64,000 bases of DNA from Thamnidium elegans (GCA_025201345.1 JAIXMG010000005.1:1116001-1180000); one strand, 5' to 3'; counted from the first letter of the stretch, positions 9,886-21,550 are shown. Notes: a model not told the origin generated them from the letters alone. Numbers and translations are program-made.

Positions 9886-12800
9886 TTATGCTAGTATTTC
9901 GTTAGGAAAGTCCAATTCAGTAATGTACCCTTTCTGACTCAAATATTTGGGTGCTTTAAAGTTCCCGTCACGTGCTGATCGTAAAAAATAATTACATTGA
10001 TCCTTTGAGCAACAACAATAAAATGACGAAATCTCACGAGCTATTGCATCAAGACACTCGATTTCGTTATCCCATTCAATCTATAATTCACCCAATTAAA
10101 TAAGAAATATTTCTTTGTGTGCGTATAAAGTATATGTTACCTGAGTAGCTATATTATGAAGAAATATAGGTAATTTATCCAATGAAGGTTTGTATTTCAT
10201 CAAGATCATAGGTAAACATACTAATTGCATGGTATTATTATCAGGATCTAGCGTGATTTCAATATTGTAGTAGGATTGAAGCAAGTCTTTATGACAGAGA
10301 AGAGAATCTACCATCGTATCCAGTTCTTGACGTGTCGCGTTTGGAATAAAAAGTGAAATATATGGTTTGATTGGAATTGGTGAAGAAAGGAAAAGTTTTC
10401 CGAATTTACCCAAGTTATATAAAACAAGTTGGTAAAAGTACTCTTCACTAAAAGAAAAAAGGTAGGTTTAGTAAATTGTATACTGGTATATATACGTGTG
10501 TTTAAACCTTACCTGACGGTGTTGTAGTTTACTAAATAAAAGTGGTCTTTATAGGCAACAAGGACTAGTAAATCGTCAATAATACCAACACACTGGTTTC
10601 TAGTAAACATTTTGCTGAGACCTATTTAATAAAATTAAATTCGTTGTCCATTTTTTTTTTTTTTAGTTGTAAATACTTTTATCTTCTGCCTGTTGAATTT
10701 CAGATTTTATAGTAACAATACTGTCCAAGTCTTGCAAGCTTTCCTGTGCTGAGACTGGTTCGGTTATGGGTGGGGCTGTTTCTTTCGTAACTGGGGCTTC
10801 TTCAGCTACGCTTGGTACTGGAGGTATTTTAGTTGCGATTGGTACCGTTGGATTCGACTTTTTCAAGCTTACACCTACTCGTCTTTTGACAACCTCCTTT
10901 TGCAAAGGTTTGGGTGGATATGAAACACTTATCTCTTGCATACAATTCGTATCAATGGGTTGTAGGGGAGTAGAAGAAGTTCTTTGATACGGCATTGCAG
11001 CCTTACGAATACCACCTGTTGTCGTGGAAGAACCCGACGACGTTCTCTGATGCGATACAGAGCTCTCATCTACACCAGTAGGTTGGAAACTAAGTGGAGA
11101 TATCCTTCGACCAGATAAACCATTACGATTATTTGCAGTTACTGTTTCCTTTTCAGCGCTCATGTTTTTAAAATAATGATTTATTTTTCTCTTCTATTTT
11201 TTTTTTTTAGTGAAATTATATTTTTTAGTTTTTTTTTTTTTTTAAAAAAAAAGAAGTACCTCGGTTTCTTTTAAAGAAGGTGGAGGGGTACCAAGAACAC
11301 TACTGCTTGTATCGGTTTCAGTACTAGGCGTTCCAATTACTGGAACCGGTTTAAAGTAATGTTTTAAAGTAGCCTTCTATAGAATACGGAGAAGTTTTTT
11401 TCTTTATTACTGGGCTATAACAGAGTTATCTCAAAATAAATCTACCTCTGGAAGCTTTCTCTTCCGAGTAGGACGAGAGAGGTTAGCCATAAGAATAGTA
11501 GTAATTTTATCAGTAATTTCATCTTCGTTTAATAAATGAACCTATATTTATACTTGGGGTTAAATATTTTATTATTATTGCTACTAATTAAAAACCTTGC
11601 CTCGTTTTTTGTGGGGTGGATGTTTACATCAACTTGACTAGGTTCTACCTTCAAGGTGACGTAGATGAATGCAGGGTTAAGCCCACTCGTAATACTAGTA
11701 TAAACTTGTTTCATTTCTTTTTTGATTTTACTATTGTCTACCAAACGATCTAAGGTAACATATCTACTTAGTTCGTAATCATACAAAAGAAAAAGAAAAG
11801 ATATTACTATTGACAATCAAGATAAATGTACAAGCCTTTTTACTATATCGACTATAATTAGGATGACTTGTATCACTTGATATTATTTTAAACTGGCAGT
11901 TGCGATCAATATATTCCATAGTTTTTAAACAAGATGAAACACTTGTACCGTACACTTGTTGAATTCTGTCCAATTGAGATAAAGTTGCCTGAGTAGACAT
12001 TTCTGTATTGTTCTCCTTTTTTTTTATGCAAATTTTAATAAAGTGTTGTCATACATGTGTATATATAAACATACCCTTTTTAAGGTAAATCGTACGGTTG
12101 GGTTATGAATTGCATATTTTTTGACAACGTCTAATATATGATGACGCTCTTCTGTAAGCGATCTCAGCGCCTTTTTTCTTATTGGTGTGTTTTCAAGCAG
12201 ATTTTGTACCTGAAAATTAAATAATATTTAGTAGCTTTTTGGTAAAATAAAAGAGAAATATATATATAACTGTTATTATAGTGCCATAATTGCTTGCACA
12301 TAATTTTGGTTTTGTCAACATTTTTCCATTTTGATAAGTTGTCCTAATTTTTTTTTTCAGTTATAAAAAAAGTCTATATAAAAAGAGGGGGGGGGGTACA
12401 ACGCTTACTGATAACCATACGGATTATCTCTTGGTTTTGATACAATTGTAACTTTTGCGATTTGAGATATACTAGATAATGCTTCGCCTCTAAAGCCAAA
12501 GGTTTCTAGTTTTAAAAGATCTTTAAATTCTTTTAATTTGCTTGTTGCGTAACGTTCACAAACTAGGGGCATATCATCCACCTACAAACTTTGAGTAACA
12601 GAAAAAAAAAAAGGTATTATTCTTTTTCTTTTCTTTTTTTTTTTATGTACCTTTATACCCTTTCCATCATCAATTATCTTTATAGAACCAAGACCAGAGT
12701 TTATTAATTCGATTTGGATATGAGTGGAGCCTGCATCAAGACTATTCTCTGTCAATTCTTTGACAGCGTTATAAGGATGATGTATGATCTATATATATTA

Positions 12801-12898
12801 GACTTGGTTTTTTTTGTGTGTAAATCACTTATGCAAAAACTTACTTCTCCTGCAGCTATCCTATTGACAACTAATGAGTTTAACCTTTCTATTTTCAT
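9886..12898 (-). CDS. MLH1: DNA mismatch repair protein MLH1
   Basis: MutL homologue that pairs with PMS1-type partners in mismatch repair and meiosis. Thirteen exons on the minus strand: 12845-12898, 12651-12788, 12409-12581, 12271-12343, 12075-12209, 11808-12012, 11601-11749, 11446-11541, 11260-11376, 10677-11193, 10513-10621, 10141-10447 and 9886-10080, giving 755 aa. GHKL ATPase motifs are intact: VVNRIAAGE (10-18), ENSLDAGST, DDGKGI and GFRGEAL (93-99); the transducer domain has VDVNIHPTKNEVH. A Ser/Thr/Pro linker (about 370-530) leads to the C-terminal dimerisation domain with SEEYFYQLVLYNLGKFG and LDKLPIFLHNIATQ. The intron after exon 7 begins with GC, not GT; only this choice keeps the family sequence in frame. 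The protein ends in DFPNEILA, without the usual FERC end. Shares a 144-bp divergent promoter with the MT-A70-like gene. Confidence 0.93.
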
Positions 12899-13042
12899 TA
12901 AAAAAGAGAGGAAGAGAACAGTGACCACCTTTTTTGCGAAGCAAAAAGAAGACGATCGCGCGCGCAAATCGGGGCTTACAAAAAAAAAATATACTTTTTA
13001 CGCGTAGCGAGTAAATTTTTTCTCCTTGCCATTAAACATAAA
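12899..13042. promoter_or_regulatory. Shared divergent promoter with MCB and E2F-like sites
   Basis: The 144 bases between the start codons of MLH1 and the MT-A70-like gene. They contain ACGCGT at 13000-13005, the MluI cell-cycle box bound by the fungal MBF factor, and GCGCGCAAA at about 12960-12968, whose reverse complement TTTGCGCGC matches the E2F/SBF-type consensus. Such sites drive G1/S expression of DNA replication and repair genes. CG-rich motifs stand out strongly in this AT-rich window. The role is inferred from the motifs; part of this stretch must also be 5' UTR. Confidence 0.55.
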
Positions 13043-14719
13043 ATGAGTGATCGTCCTAAAAGAAAGAGAAGACAAGCAACCCCAAAAACTAGAGTCAGGT
13101 AAAAAAAAAACACCAAAATAAAAAACAAGAAAACTTCTTTTTTATTATTATTAATGTAATAAATAGTAATGCACATTATGTTGGGTATGTCGAGGATGGT
13201 GAATCGGTGGAAGCAATCATGAAGAAATTCGAAGAATTAGAACGTATACAACAAGAATTTTCTACACTTAATGTCCAACCTAATGAGGAACCCAGTAGTA
13301 GCAGTGGATCCAATATACCTGCAGAAGAAGAAGAAGAAATTAAAGAGGAAGACGAAGAAATGTCAGAAGTTGCCATCACACCTGACAGCATAAAGGCACA
13401 ATTCACCCAAGAACAACTTGAAGAAGTGTTTAAACGTACATCAGCATTTACAGTTAGAAGCGCTACAATTGATACAAGTGCGATTGCTGATATGGATGCA
13501 TTGGATCTTTGGCAAGTTGAATATAAAGATGGTAGTACTTCAGAGTTTTATGAAGAAGAGTAAGTTAGATTATTATTATTTTGAAGTTAGAAAAAAAAAA
13601 AGATTAATTTTGTTTTATAGTGAATACCATTATGTGGATGAAAACTTTTGGGATGAAGAGTTTGGAGAAAAGGTGGTCATTAAAAAGGGTAGAGTTAGAA
13701 TACAAAGGGAACCAAGGATATCGACAGGAAGACGTGGAGTTGATCGAGAAAGTATTATTGCGAAATATAAAATTATGCAAGTGCAAGTACAAGATAGAAA
13801 TGGTAATTATTTTACTATCAAAAAGCGCGTCAGTAATATGGACCCTAGTTTACCAACGTATGTCAAAATTCCTGCAAGACCAATTTCTCGTTCTTGGGCT
13901 CATAAAATCATGCCTAAACCAAGAATCCCAGAAACACTAGTACCACCAGGATCAAAATACCATGAAATATCAAGTGTAATAGAACAAGATTTAACACAAT
14001 ACGGTACTAATTTTAGTGCGGTGTATATGGATCCACCATTACTTTTACCTGGTGAAGAACCTTGTAAAGGAAAGATCACTATTGATGAATTTGTGAGTTT
14101 AATACATACCCATAAAATTTAACTTTACTCATTCTTTACATCTTTCCTTAGGCTCATTTAAATGTGCCCAAGATTGTCAATGCTGGTTTTTTGTTTATTT
14201 GGTTAGAAAAGGAATGGCTACAAAGGATTGTCAGTATTGCATCCAAATGGGGATTCAAATATGTTGAAAATTTTTGTTGGATCAAAAAGAATATCAACAA
14301 TCAAATTAATAGAGGCCAATACAGATACTTTAATAAGAGTAAATTAAGTTTATTGATATTTAGAAAAGAAGGTGAGATTGAACTTCGTCATCAACGTAAC
14401 CCTGATTGTGTATTTGACTATATAAGACCAAAGTTACCAGGTAAACTTATTTTTTTTTTTGGTAAAGCATCAGAGAAAATAACAGCTTTTATTATAGATG
14501 AAGTTACAGAAAAGAAACCTTCCTTTATGTATAGTGTAATTGAAACTTTGCTTCCAAAAGCCAACTATAATTCAGAAACAAATCCTGACGGTGAAAAAAT
14601 GCTTGAATTGTAAGTTATTTTATCTTTTTTTGTGTGTGTCCGTTACTAACTTTTTTACTTGTAGATGGGCTAAAAAGGGTACTAGAAGAATGGGTTGGAC
14701 CACCATTGTTGAAATATAA
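13043..14719 (+). CDS. MT-A70 family adenine methyltransferase-like protein (DPPL variant)
   Basis: Six exons, 13043-13098, 13167-13559, 13621-14092, 14152-14440, 14498-14609 and 14665-14719, give 458 aa. Residues 1-11 are basic (MSDRPKRKRRQ), a likely nuclear signal; residues 45-100 are acidic. The C-terminal half is an MT-A70 fold: YMDPPLLLPGEE at about 285, then LNVPKIVNAGFLFIWLEKEWL, WGFKYVENFCWIKKN, LLIFRKEG, KKPSFMYSVIETLLP and the family end MLELWAKKGTRRMGW. Active members (METTL3, MTA1) have DPPW; this one has DPPL, reminiscent of METTL14 EPPL, so it is probably a structural partner such as an MTA9-like subunit of a DNA 6mA complex, or a METTL14/KAR4-like protein. The 57-nt intron 14441-14497 is in frame and stop-free, so it could be retained; removing it restores the family alignment. 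Confidence 0.8.
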
Positions 14720-15487
14720 AACTGTGCTTTTGTAATAAAAAAAAAAAAGAAATATGTGTATTTATTGTGTGCAATATATCATTTATGCAGTAGAGTGCAT
14801 AAACATATAGCAGTGTATCTAGTTGTTTTTTTTTTAATAAATCCTCTTTTATTTTATAATGAGGTATGAAGCACTACTAAACGAGGAATTAGAAAAATGT
14901 AAAAAAAAAAAAAGAACGATATTTCGGTAGCACACAGTATACGCATTAATTTAATAGGCACCGGTAAAGTGGAGATATAAACTTTACATAAAATTAAAGC
15001 TGTACCACACTGGAATATACCGGAAACAGAAAATTTGCACTACATGGTTCTTGGTAATACAAAAAGTTTTATTGTAAAAAGAATATATAAGCATTTTGTC
15101 TGTCTAAAGACATCCGTTTTTAATCATAAAGTAAATGTTTACTCTGCAAGGTGCTTTATCTGTAAATAAAATGTAACATTTTTTGTGTTGTAACACTTTT
15201 TTTTTAATGCATTTTATATACAAACCAGTATTAAAAAAAACATTCTATCTGTAAGCACCATATTACAACTTTTTTTTTTTTGAACTGAAGTGACGAAAAG
15301 ATAAATAGTTCATTATTTTTAGTGCTAAAAAAAGATCAGCAGAAGACAGGCCCCCAAAAGGAATGGAACTCAATTTTAGCGGTATCGCAGCAAATAAATA
15401 TAAAAAGGACACTTGAATGGTTTCATACTTCTTTTTTCCCTTTTTTTCTTTTCTTTTTTTCTTTTCTACTAAAAAACTAAAAAACAA
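14720..15487. other. Intergenic region
   Basis: No gene seen. It holds the 3' flank of the MT-A70-like gene, AT-rich sequence with several A/T runs, and at 15425-15475 a C/T-rich tract typical of the upstream region of the next gene. Confidence 0.5.
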
Positions 15488-17469
15488 ATGAGAAGTTGGA
15501 GGACATGGACCGTTATTATTGTGTTTATTTTCATCACATTAAATCTTATATATTGGAAGGGTTATCCATGTACTGACCCAAGGTTTTGTACTATTGAAGA
15601 CGTAAGTAAAATTATATTATATATATTGCAATTTTCGTTAGACTTATCGTTCTCTCTTTTTCCAGGATTCCAAAATCCCAAACAGTGTAGGTTTTTTTTT
15701 TTTTTTTTTTTTACACTTTTTTCTAACTTAAAAAATAGGATCATTTGACTGAAGCAAGTCCTCATCCTCCTCCTGCTCCTGTTGCTCCCAAACCAAACCC
15801 TCCTCTTGCTGAAGGAAAATTGAGTGAACATATCGACAGTAGTGCTCAACCAATTATTGACCCTGATACTCATTATCCTAGTAAGTTTTTTATTTTTATT
15901 TTTATTTTTTTAAAAAGGGTTAGACTATTGGTTTATTAATTATCATTTGTTTTAGATACCCATGATAAAAGTAACAAAAATCTCGATACTCTCTCTCCTA
16001 CTTCCAATAAGGCTACTTTCCGTTTAAATGGTAAACAAGGCTTACAATATGCTGGTTCAGGTGATTTATGGCAATTTGGTGTTGTAAGTTTTATTTATTT
16101 AAATAGAAAAAAAAAAAAAAAAAACGGAATATTTAATATAAACAAAATAGATCAACGCAAAGCCCGATGTGCTTGTTGTATCTAATACCAACTATCATGA
16201 TGTCAACAGACATTTCAGACGTGAATATAGAATTTATAACCTTATGAAGTGGATTCTTCGTGTTCATCGTCGTGATACTGAAAGAACTGATCCTCTTGTC
16301 ATGGTTGATGCTGGTAAGTTAAAGCAATATATATATATATATATATATACATTAAATATTAATCTATAATATATAGGCTCTAACCACGGTCTTTTCTCAC
16401 TTGTTGCTGGCGCAAGTGGTGCTCACACTATCGCATTTGAACCTCAAACCCACTTGAGAAGTAAGCAACAACAACAATAAAAAAAAAGGAAGCTAAAAAT
16501 AAAATTCACAAAACTAAAAACCAAATTCTAAAAATAGGTGTAATTACTATGGCAGGTAGATTAAACCAACTTTCTGAACGTCTTCGTGTACTTCCTTTTG
16601 CAGTATTAGACAAATTCAAGAAACTTGCAATGGATAAAGTTGAAATCAATGATGGTGGTATTGCCGAACTCTCTTATGATAAATCAGACGCTTTAATCAC
16701 TACACAAACGATTCGACTTGATACTTTACCTGCTTTTGATCGTCTTTTCCCAAAGACCAAGGCTATTGAAAAGGATCTTCAAATCCCTTCTACTCGTAAA
16801 TCTGATAAGTCTATTATGGAACCTGCTGATTTAGGTGCTGAATACGCTAAAGTCATTAATAAGGCTGTTGATACTGAAACTACTGAATTAGATGAAGCTC
16901 TCTTGTTCCGTCAACCTATTCACTTTTTAAAGATCGACGTTGAAGGCTTTGAAATCCCCGCTTTGAGATCCGCTGCTAAACTCTTTGAAAACCAACTTGT
17001 TGAACATACTATTCTTGAATTCGGTCCTCCTCATCGTTGGGATCGCTCGCTTGAGAACAGTTCCGGTATGAGTCTTAAGCAAATTCGTGAGGTCACAATG
17101 CAAAACGCAAAGGATATCTTACATACCGCTATTGATGAGTGGAAGTTGGATATTAACCTTTTACCTGCTGAAGGTTGGGCCAAAACCATTACTTGGATGC
17201 ATAATCACGGCGTTGATGAAAGTGAAGGTGACCCTTCAAAGAACAAGGTTGTACGTAAAATTCACGCACACAAGTTTGATGACTTACCTCTTGATAATGA
17301 TGAGTTTGAAGCTGAACTTAAGGAACTCGATAATGCTGTTACTGAATTCATTAGACTTCCTGCTGAATTAGTAGACGAGTACTTGGAAAGTTCTGCTGAT
17401 ATTGGTGAAATGTATCTTTGGTTTACTAAACAAAACTCTGATAGCCCTGTATTAAAAAAAGTTACTTAA
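15488..17469 (+). CDS. FkbM family methyltransferase, type II membrane protein
   Basis: Seven exons, 15488-15601, 15666-15686, 15739-15880, 15956-16083, 16151-16313, 16377-16460 and 16538-17469, give 527 aa. Residues 7-25 form one hydrophobic signal anchor (TWTVIIVFIFITLNLIYW), followed by a Pro/Ala-rich stalk (about 50-70), the layout of a Golgi-lumenal enzyme. The catalytic domain has the SAM-binding motif VMVDAGSNHGLFSLVAGASG, IAFEPQ, and near residue 340 the FkbM signature HFLKIDVEGFEIPALRSA, then LEFGPPHRW. FkbM members methylate O or N atoms, often on glycans; the acceptor here is unknown. Exon 2 is a 21-nt micro-exon encoding DSKIPNS. The C-terminus is acidic. It ends 69 bases from the convergent COG2 stop. 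Confidence 0.82.
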
Positions 17470-17538
17470 ATAGATAAAATAAAATATCAAATCATTCTTT
17501 ATTATTATTATATATAAAAGGCTCTAGTTTTTTTATTA

Positions 17539-20251
17539 TTATCTACCAAATGGTTCTACCAAAGTACATAACTCTTTATAATAATCTTGAGACGTTTCAA
17601 TATTTAAAAGTTTCAACTAACAAGTAACAAATTAGAAACAGGTTTTTTTTTTTTTTTTTTTACTTTTTGTATTATATGATTTACCTCAAGTCCAAGTTGT
17701 TGTACATCCAAGTATATTTGCAAACGAATTTTATCATCATCCGATAGACCATTACCTGTAGAACTTTTCTTTTTATTCAGTTTACTCATAGACTCTTCAG
17801 TTTTCTTTATACTAGACAAGAGGTCTTCAACTGTTGTAGTATACTGTAAAATCACGCTTTTTACAACAGCATGAGCCCAAGCAATTTGAACCTCTTGATC
17901 TGTCCAGCCTTGGTTCTGTTCAATAAAATGATGCAAGGGCTTAAATAGGTTGGGTATAAAATAAGATGCTTCTTTAGGTGCTTCTTTATTAGTGTGACGG
18001 TAATGACTGGTAATACTTTTAACCAATTTCAATGGTTCTGCACATTCGACGGCAATACTGTTTGTAATACTCGAGTTAATTTTGGGTACAGCAAGGTCAG
18101 TTAATTGTTCTAGAACTCCGTTCATACTCTCTACATGTATTTATAGCCGTTAGTAAAGCTGTTAAAAGGAATTTAAATGTGTAAATATACTACCTTTTAG
18201 TGATGGCAAGTCCTGTACGTTTACAGGTAACTTGGGTAACATGATTTCGTTCATTTGAGCTTTAACTATTTTTACAAAGTTGTTGATATCGTGTTCTAAA
18301 ATAGCAAGAAGTTTTAGGTATTCTGCATCCTAAAGGAAAAAAAATTAGTATTATAGTTTCTCTTGTTTTGATAGTCTACATTACTTTTGCAACATTTCCT
18401 GGGTTATTAGCAATATCGGAAGCCCATCCACCGTATCTTAAAATCAACTGAAGTGTCAATCTCCAAAAACGATGTGATAGTCCGTATAAGAATATTTGAT
18501 CGGACCAGCACTTTTTGATAGCTGTCAAAATCACTTCGCCACCAGGTAAAATAATGTCTTTTTTTTTAAAAAAAAAAAAAAAAAATTAGACGTAACAATA
18601 AATACAAATATATTTCAGTATGGGTTACCTTTTGTAAAATCAGCATTATTCAAGGATAAACTTTCATTTGGTTCATTTAAAGTCTCTTCTACGTTTTTAA
18701 TAATTTCGCGAAACCTCAATTGAAAATACACTAGTAACTGCCATCGCTTCATAAACTCGTTATATGTAGGATGGTTACGAAGGTACAACAGAGACCGCTT
18801 AGAGTAGCACAGACCTTCTAATCCAGAAATAAATGATACTGTAGCAGAGTAATTCTACCATCCATCTTTAGTCTCTTTAAAACTATATTCTAATTTTTTT
18901 TTTTTTTCCCCTGTTAAATACCTTATGAAATACATCCGTTTGTCCTGCTGCAAATATACTCTTGCACTCTTTATTTATCCTCTCTGTAGCCTCTAACCAA
19001 AGCGAATTGACTAAAATATCATAATTCGACCCCTTGAGTGTCTTTTGAGTAATATCCAAAATTGGTTGAAGATCGGTGGATACAAATGTCAGTATCTTTT
19101 TATACATGATAAATAAAGGGTGTTTGGATTCGTCAGTTCCAGTGGGTGAACCGTAATTGCGAGCACCTTCTACTGCCTTTTGTGTGATTATCTTTGTTAA
19201 AAAGGGCCTAATAAACTCTTCTCGGATGATTTTCTCGGCTGTTTGGGTTTGATCGATAAGCGCGTAAGTTCTTAAACACTGTGTTAACGATTGCTTTGTT
19301 GCTCGGGTCACTTCACCTCGTTTGATTTGTGAAAGTGCGATAGATAGCGCTTTCAATAACTTTTGTTCTAACGTGTCTTTGATGCGGGTGATCCTCCATT
19401 CGTTTTCGGCTACAAATGCTAAATCCTTTCCTTTACGTACTAAATATTGCATTTGATTATATTCTATAGCTACTCTTTCTATCTGCTTTCCAAGTCTATT
19501 TTTTTTAAAAAAAAAAAAAAATCCCCCAAAATTAGTAAGAACCACACACTCTTTTTATACTGAATAAGGTAGACATTTTACCTGTCATTGCCCGTACTAG
19601 CCTCATCATTCAACGCGATACTGGTTGGTTTTACAACATCCGCATTAATATCTAATAAATCTTCTACTTTCGTAACTGAATCATTAATATGAAGCAATAA
19701 TTTAAGTGTAGCCTACAAATAACATTAATATCATGCTTTACATAGTCAAACTAAACCTTACACGCACCTTTTTATTTCTCAAGTGAGCTCGAGACTCGAG
19801 CTGGGCTTCTAAAGAGTCGATAACATCTTGAAAGTGATCACGTATACTCTATTAAACCCCATAAGTTTAATTATTTTTGTAACCTTTGTTTTTCCAAACT
19901 TACTTTTACTTGTACTTCCATATCTGTTAAAGGAGATTTCAAGTCCTGAATGTCTTTATCTACGCCTTTCAAATTAGTTGAAAGATTAATAAAGTCTTGA
20001 TAATCTCTATTGATAAGCTCAACCAGTTCTGCTTTTAAGGACATTAAATGAGTGTTTAATTCAGTCTTCATGCGTTCCAGACTTAAATGGCGTCTGCTGG
20101 ATAAGAATGTATCTGGATCGAATTCGGTTGCTGTGAATGCGGAACGCTCTACTGCATTGCTCGGTAACGGTTTAACAGAATTGATAAAAATATCATCTTC
20201 ATCTTCGTCATCACTAAAACTAAAGATATTTCGTTTTTTCTGCGTTGTCAT
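17539..20251 (-). CDS. COG2: Conserved oligomeric Golgi complex subunit 2
   Basis: Subunit of lobe A of the COG tethering complex for retrograde traffic within the Golgi. Nine exons: 19904-20251, 19768-19848, 19582-19712, 18922-19495, 18629-18854, 18385-18557, 18194-18329, 17685-18130 and 17539-17616, giving 730 aa. The N-terminal family signature is clear: FDPDTFLSSRRHLSLERMK near residue 43, then LKAELVELINRDYQDFINLS and LKGVDKDIQDLK, predicted coiled coil. The C-terminal half has LYGLSHRFWRLTLQLILRYGGW, conserved in COG2 proteins. The N-terminus has an acidic patch SDDEDEDD. Length is close to the animal protein (about 740 aa). Introns are small and GT-AG. Confidence 0.88.
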
Positions 20252-20852
20252 TTCTTGTGAAAAGGGTTAACTTATCCTGTGGTTTTTCCCCGCCACTAAT
20301 TTATTTTATAAAAAAAAAAAAGGGCCCAAAATGAGATATGGAGGTGACTGGGAGTTTAAGCGAAATATGTTTATATCATGATAAAATTTGGTGCGTTTGT
20401 ATAGGTTTTCGTAGTGTTTAGTTGACTGAGGGGAATACGTTTTCATGTAATTTAATCAGATATTCTCTTCTAGTTGTTTTTTTTCAAGTAAAATAAGACG
20501 CGTCTTTCAAAGTTACTTTATGCTTTCTGTATACTTTTTATTTAAAAAAAATAATTGTAAAAGTGGGAAGAAACCAGAATATATTAGGTAAACTTTTTAG
20601 GGGCTCCCTACTACAATTCGCCAATTTAGAACTGTCTAGACATCCCTTTTTTTTTTTCTCATGTTCGATAGTTGTATATTTACATAAATAATAGATATTC
20701 CCATATCTACTAATACCTTTCCCATGGAAGTAATTATCTCGAAATAATAAAAGTTTAGATGCTGTATTTGCTTGTAAAAAAAAAATGCAAAAGAAAATTA
20801 GTAAACTCGATCGTTTGTATCTATGCAAATCATAATATATGCATATCTTTCT

Positions 20853-20887
<35 letters not shown>

Positions 20888-21024
20888 TATTATAAAAAGC
20901 GAAGGCTATAGTATACTAACGAGGTAAATGACTAATTAATGACATAAGTAATTAGTAAATAAAACAATTCGTAAATAAAGACATATAAAGCAACTGGTTG
21001 GTATTTATTACACCTGTTCTTTGA
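20252..21024. other. Intergenic region upstream of COG2
   Basis: No gene seen. An ACGCGT within the palindrome GACGCGTC occurs at 20497-20504, about 250 bases upstream of COG2. A run of about 33 A lies at 20853-20884. The rest is AT-rich. Confidence 0.45.
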
Positions 21025-21396
21025 TTGCTATACTATCTTGAAAAAATGGAGAGATTATCTCGTGCACTATTCGAACTACAAGAAAGCAGAATAAAGAATT
21101 TTCATTTACCTGCCTTTTATAACGACTCAATACAGATATTAACAGAAAGTGCTTCGACAAATACAGCAATAAGATTTATTAATCCAATAATTCATGTGAA
21201 CAACATGAGTTTGACAAAAGAAGAACTGTTTAAAGTATTAATGACACCTAACGAAACTTGGTTTGTTAGATACGTAGATTTTACTTTGGATTCCGAATTG
21301 AATAATCATTTTAATGGCCCTATATCTGTAATAATTAGCAACACTAACCGTACAGTGGTTATTACAATAAAATGTGGATTTGCAAAAATTATGTGA
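21025..21396 (+). CDS. Hypothetical protein, up to 123 aa
   Basis: Open frame of 123 codons from an ATG at 21025, or 116 from the ATG at 21046 (MERLSRALFELQES). I do not recognise it. The sequence is of mixed composition with predicted helix at the start and strand-like segments later (FVRYVDFTLDSEL, ISVIISNTNRTVVITI), more protein-like than other chance frames here. It could also be one exon of a longer gene or a decayed element, since it sits at the edge of a repeat-rich region. Confidence 0.35.
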   Translation: MLYYLEKMERLSRALFELQESRIKNFHLPAFYNDSIQILTESASTNTAIRFINPIIHVNNMSLTKEELFKVLMTPNETWFVRYVDFTLDSELNNHFNGPISVIISNTNRTVVITIKCGFAKIM

Positions 21397-21550
21397 TTAT
21401 TGAAGAAACTACAACAACAAAAATACTTGTATTACGCTCAAGAACAAAAAAAAATGATATTACATTTTATAAATTACTTTAATGCCAAAATAATAAAATA
21501 CTTGGCCTTCTAAATAACAGTTAGTCTTTTCTTGCATTTTTTTTTTTTCG

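Noticed and set aside
10663..11163. Separate gene starting MSAEKETVT
   Set aside because: This is the interior of MLH1 exon 10 (linker). A good acceptor at 11194 keeps the frame open upstream of this ATG and the flanking exons join in phase.
12752..12967. MLH1 N-terminal extension to an ATG at 12965 (MRARSSSFCFAKK)
   Set aside because: The frame is open, but homologues start a few residues before the RLN...VVNRIAAGE block; the ATG at 12898 fits, and the extension would run through the shared promoter motifs.
13418..14122. Alternative long frame across the MT-A70 gene (MKKCLNVHQH...)
   Set aside because: Its first part is a shifted frame of exon 2 and its last part reads into the intron at 14093; the spliced model restores a continuous family sequence.
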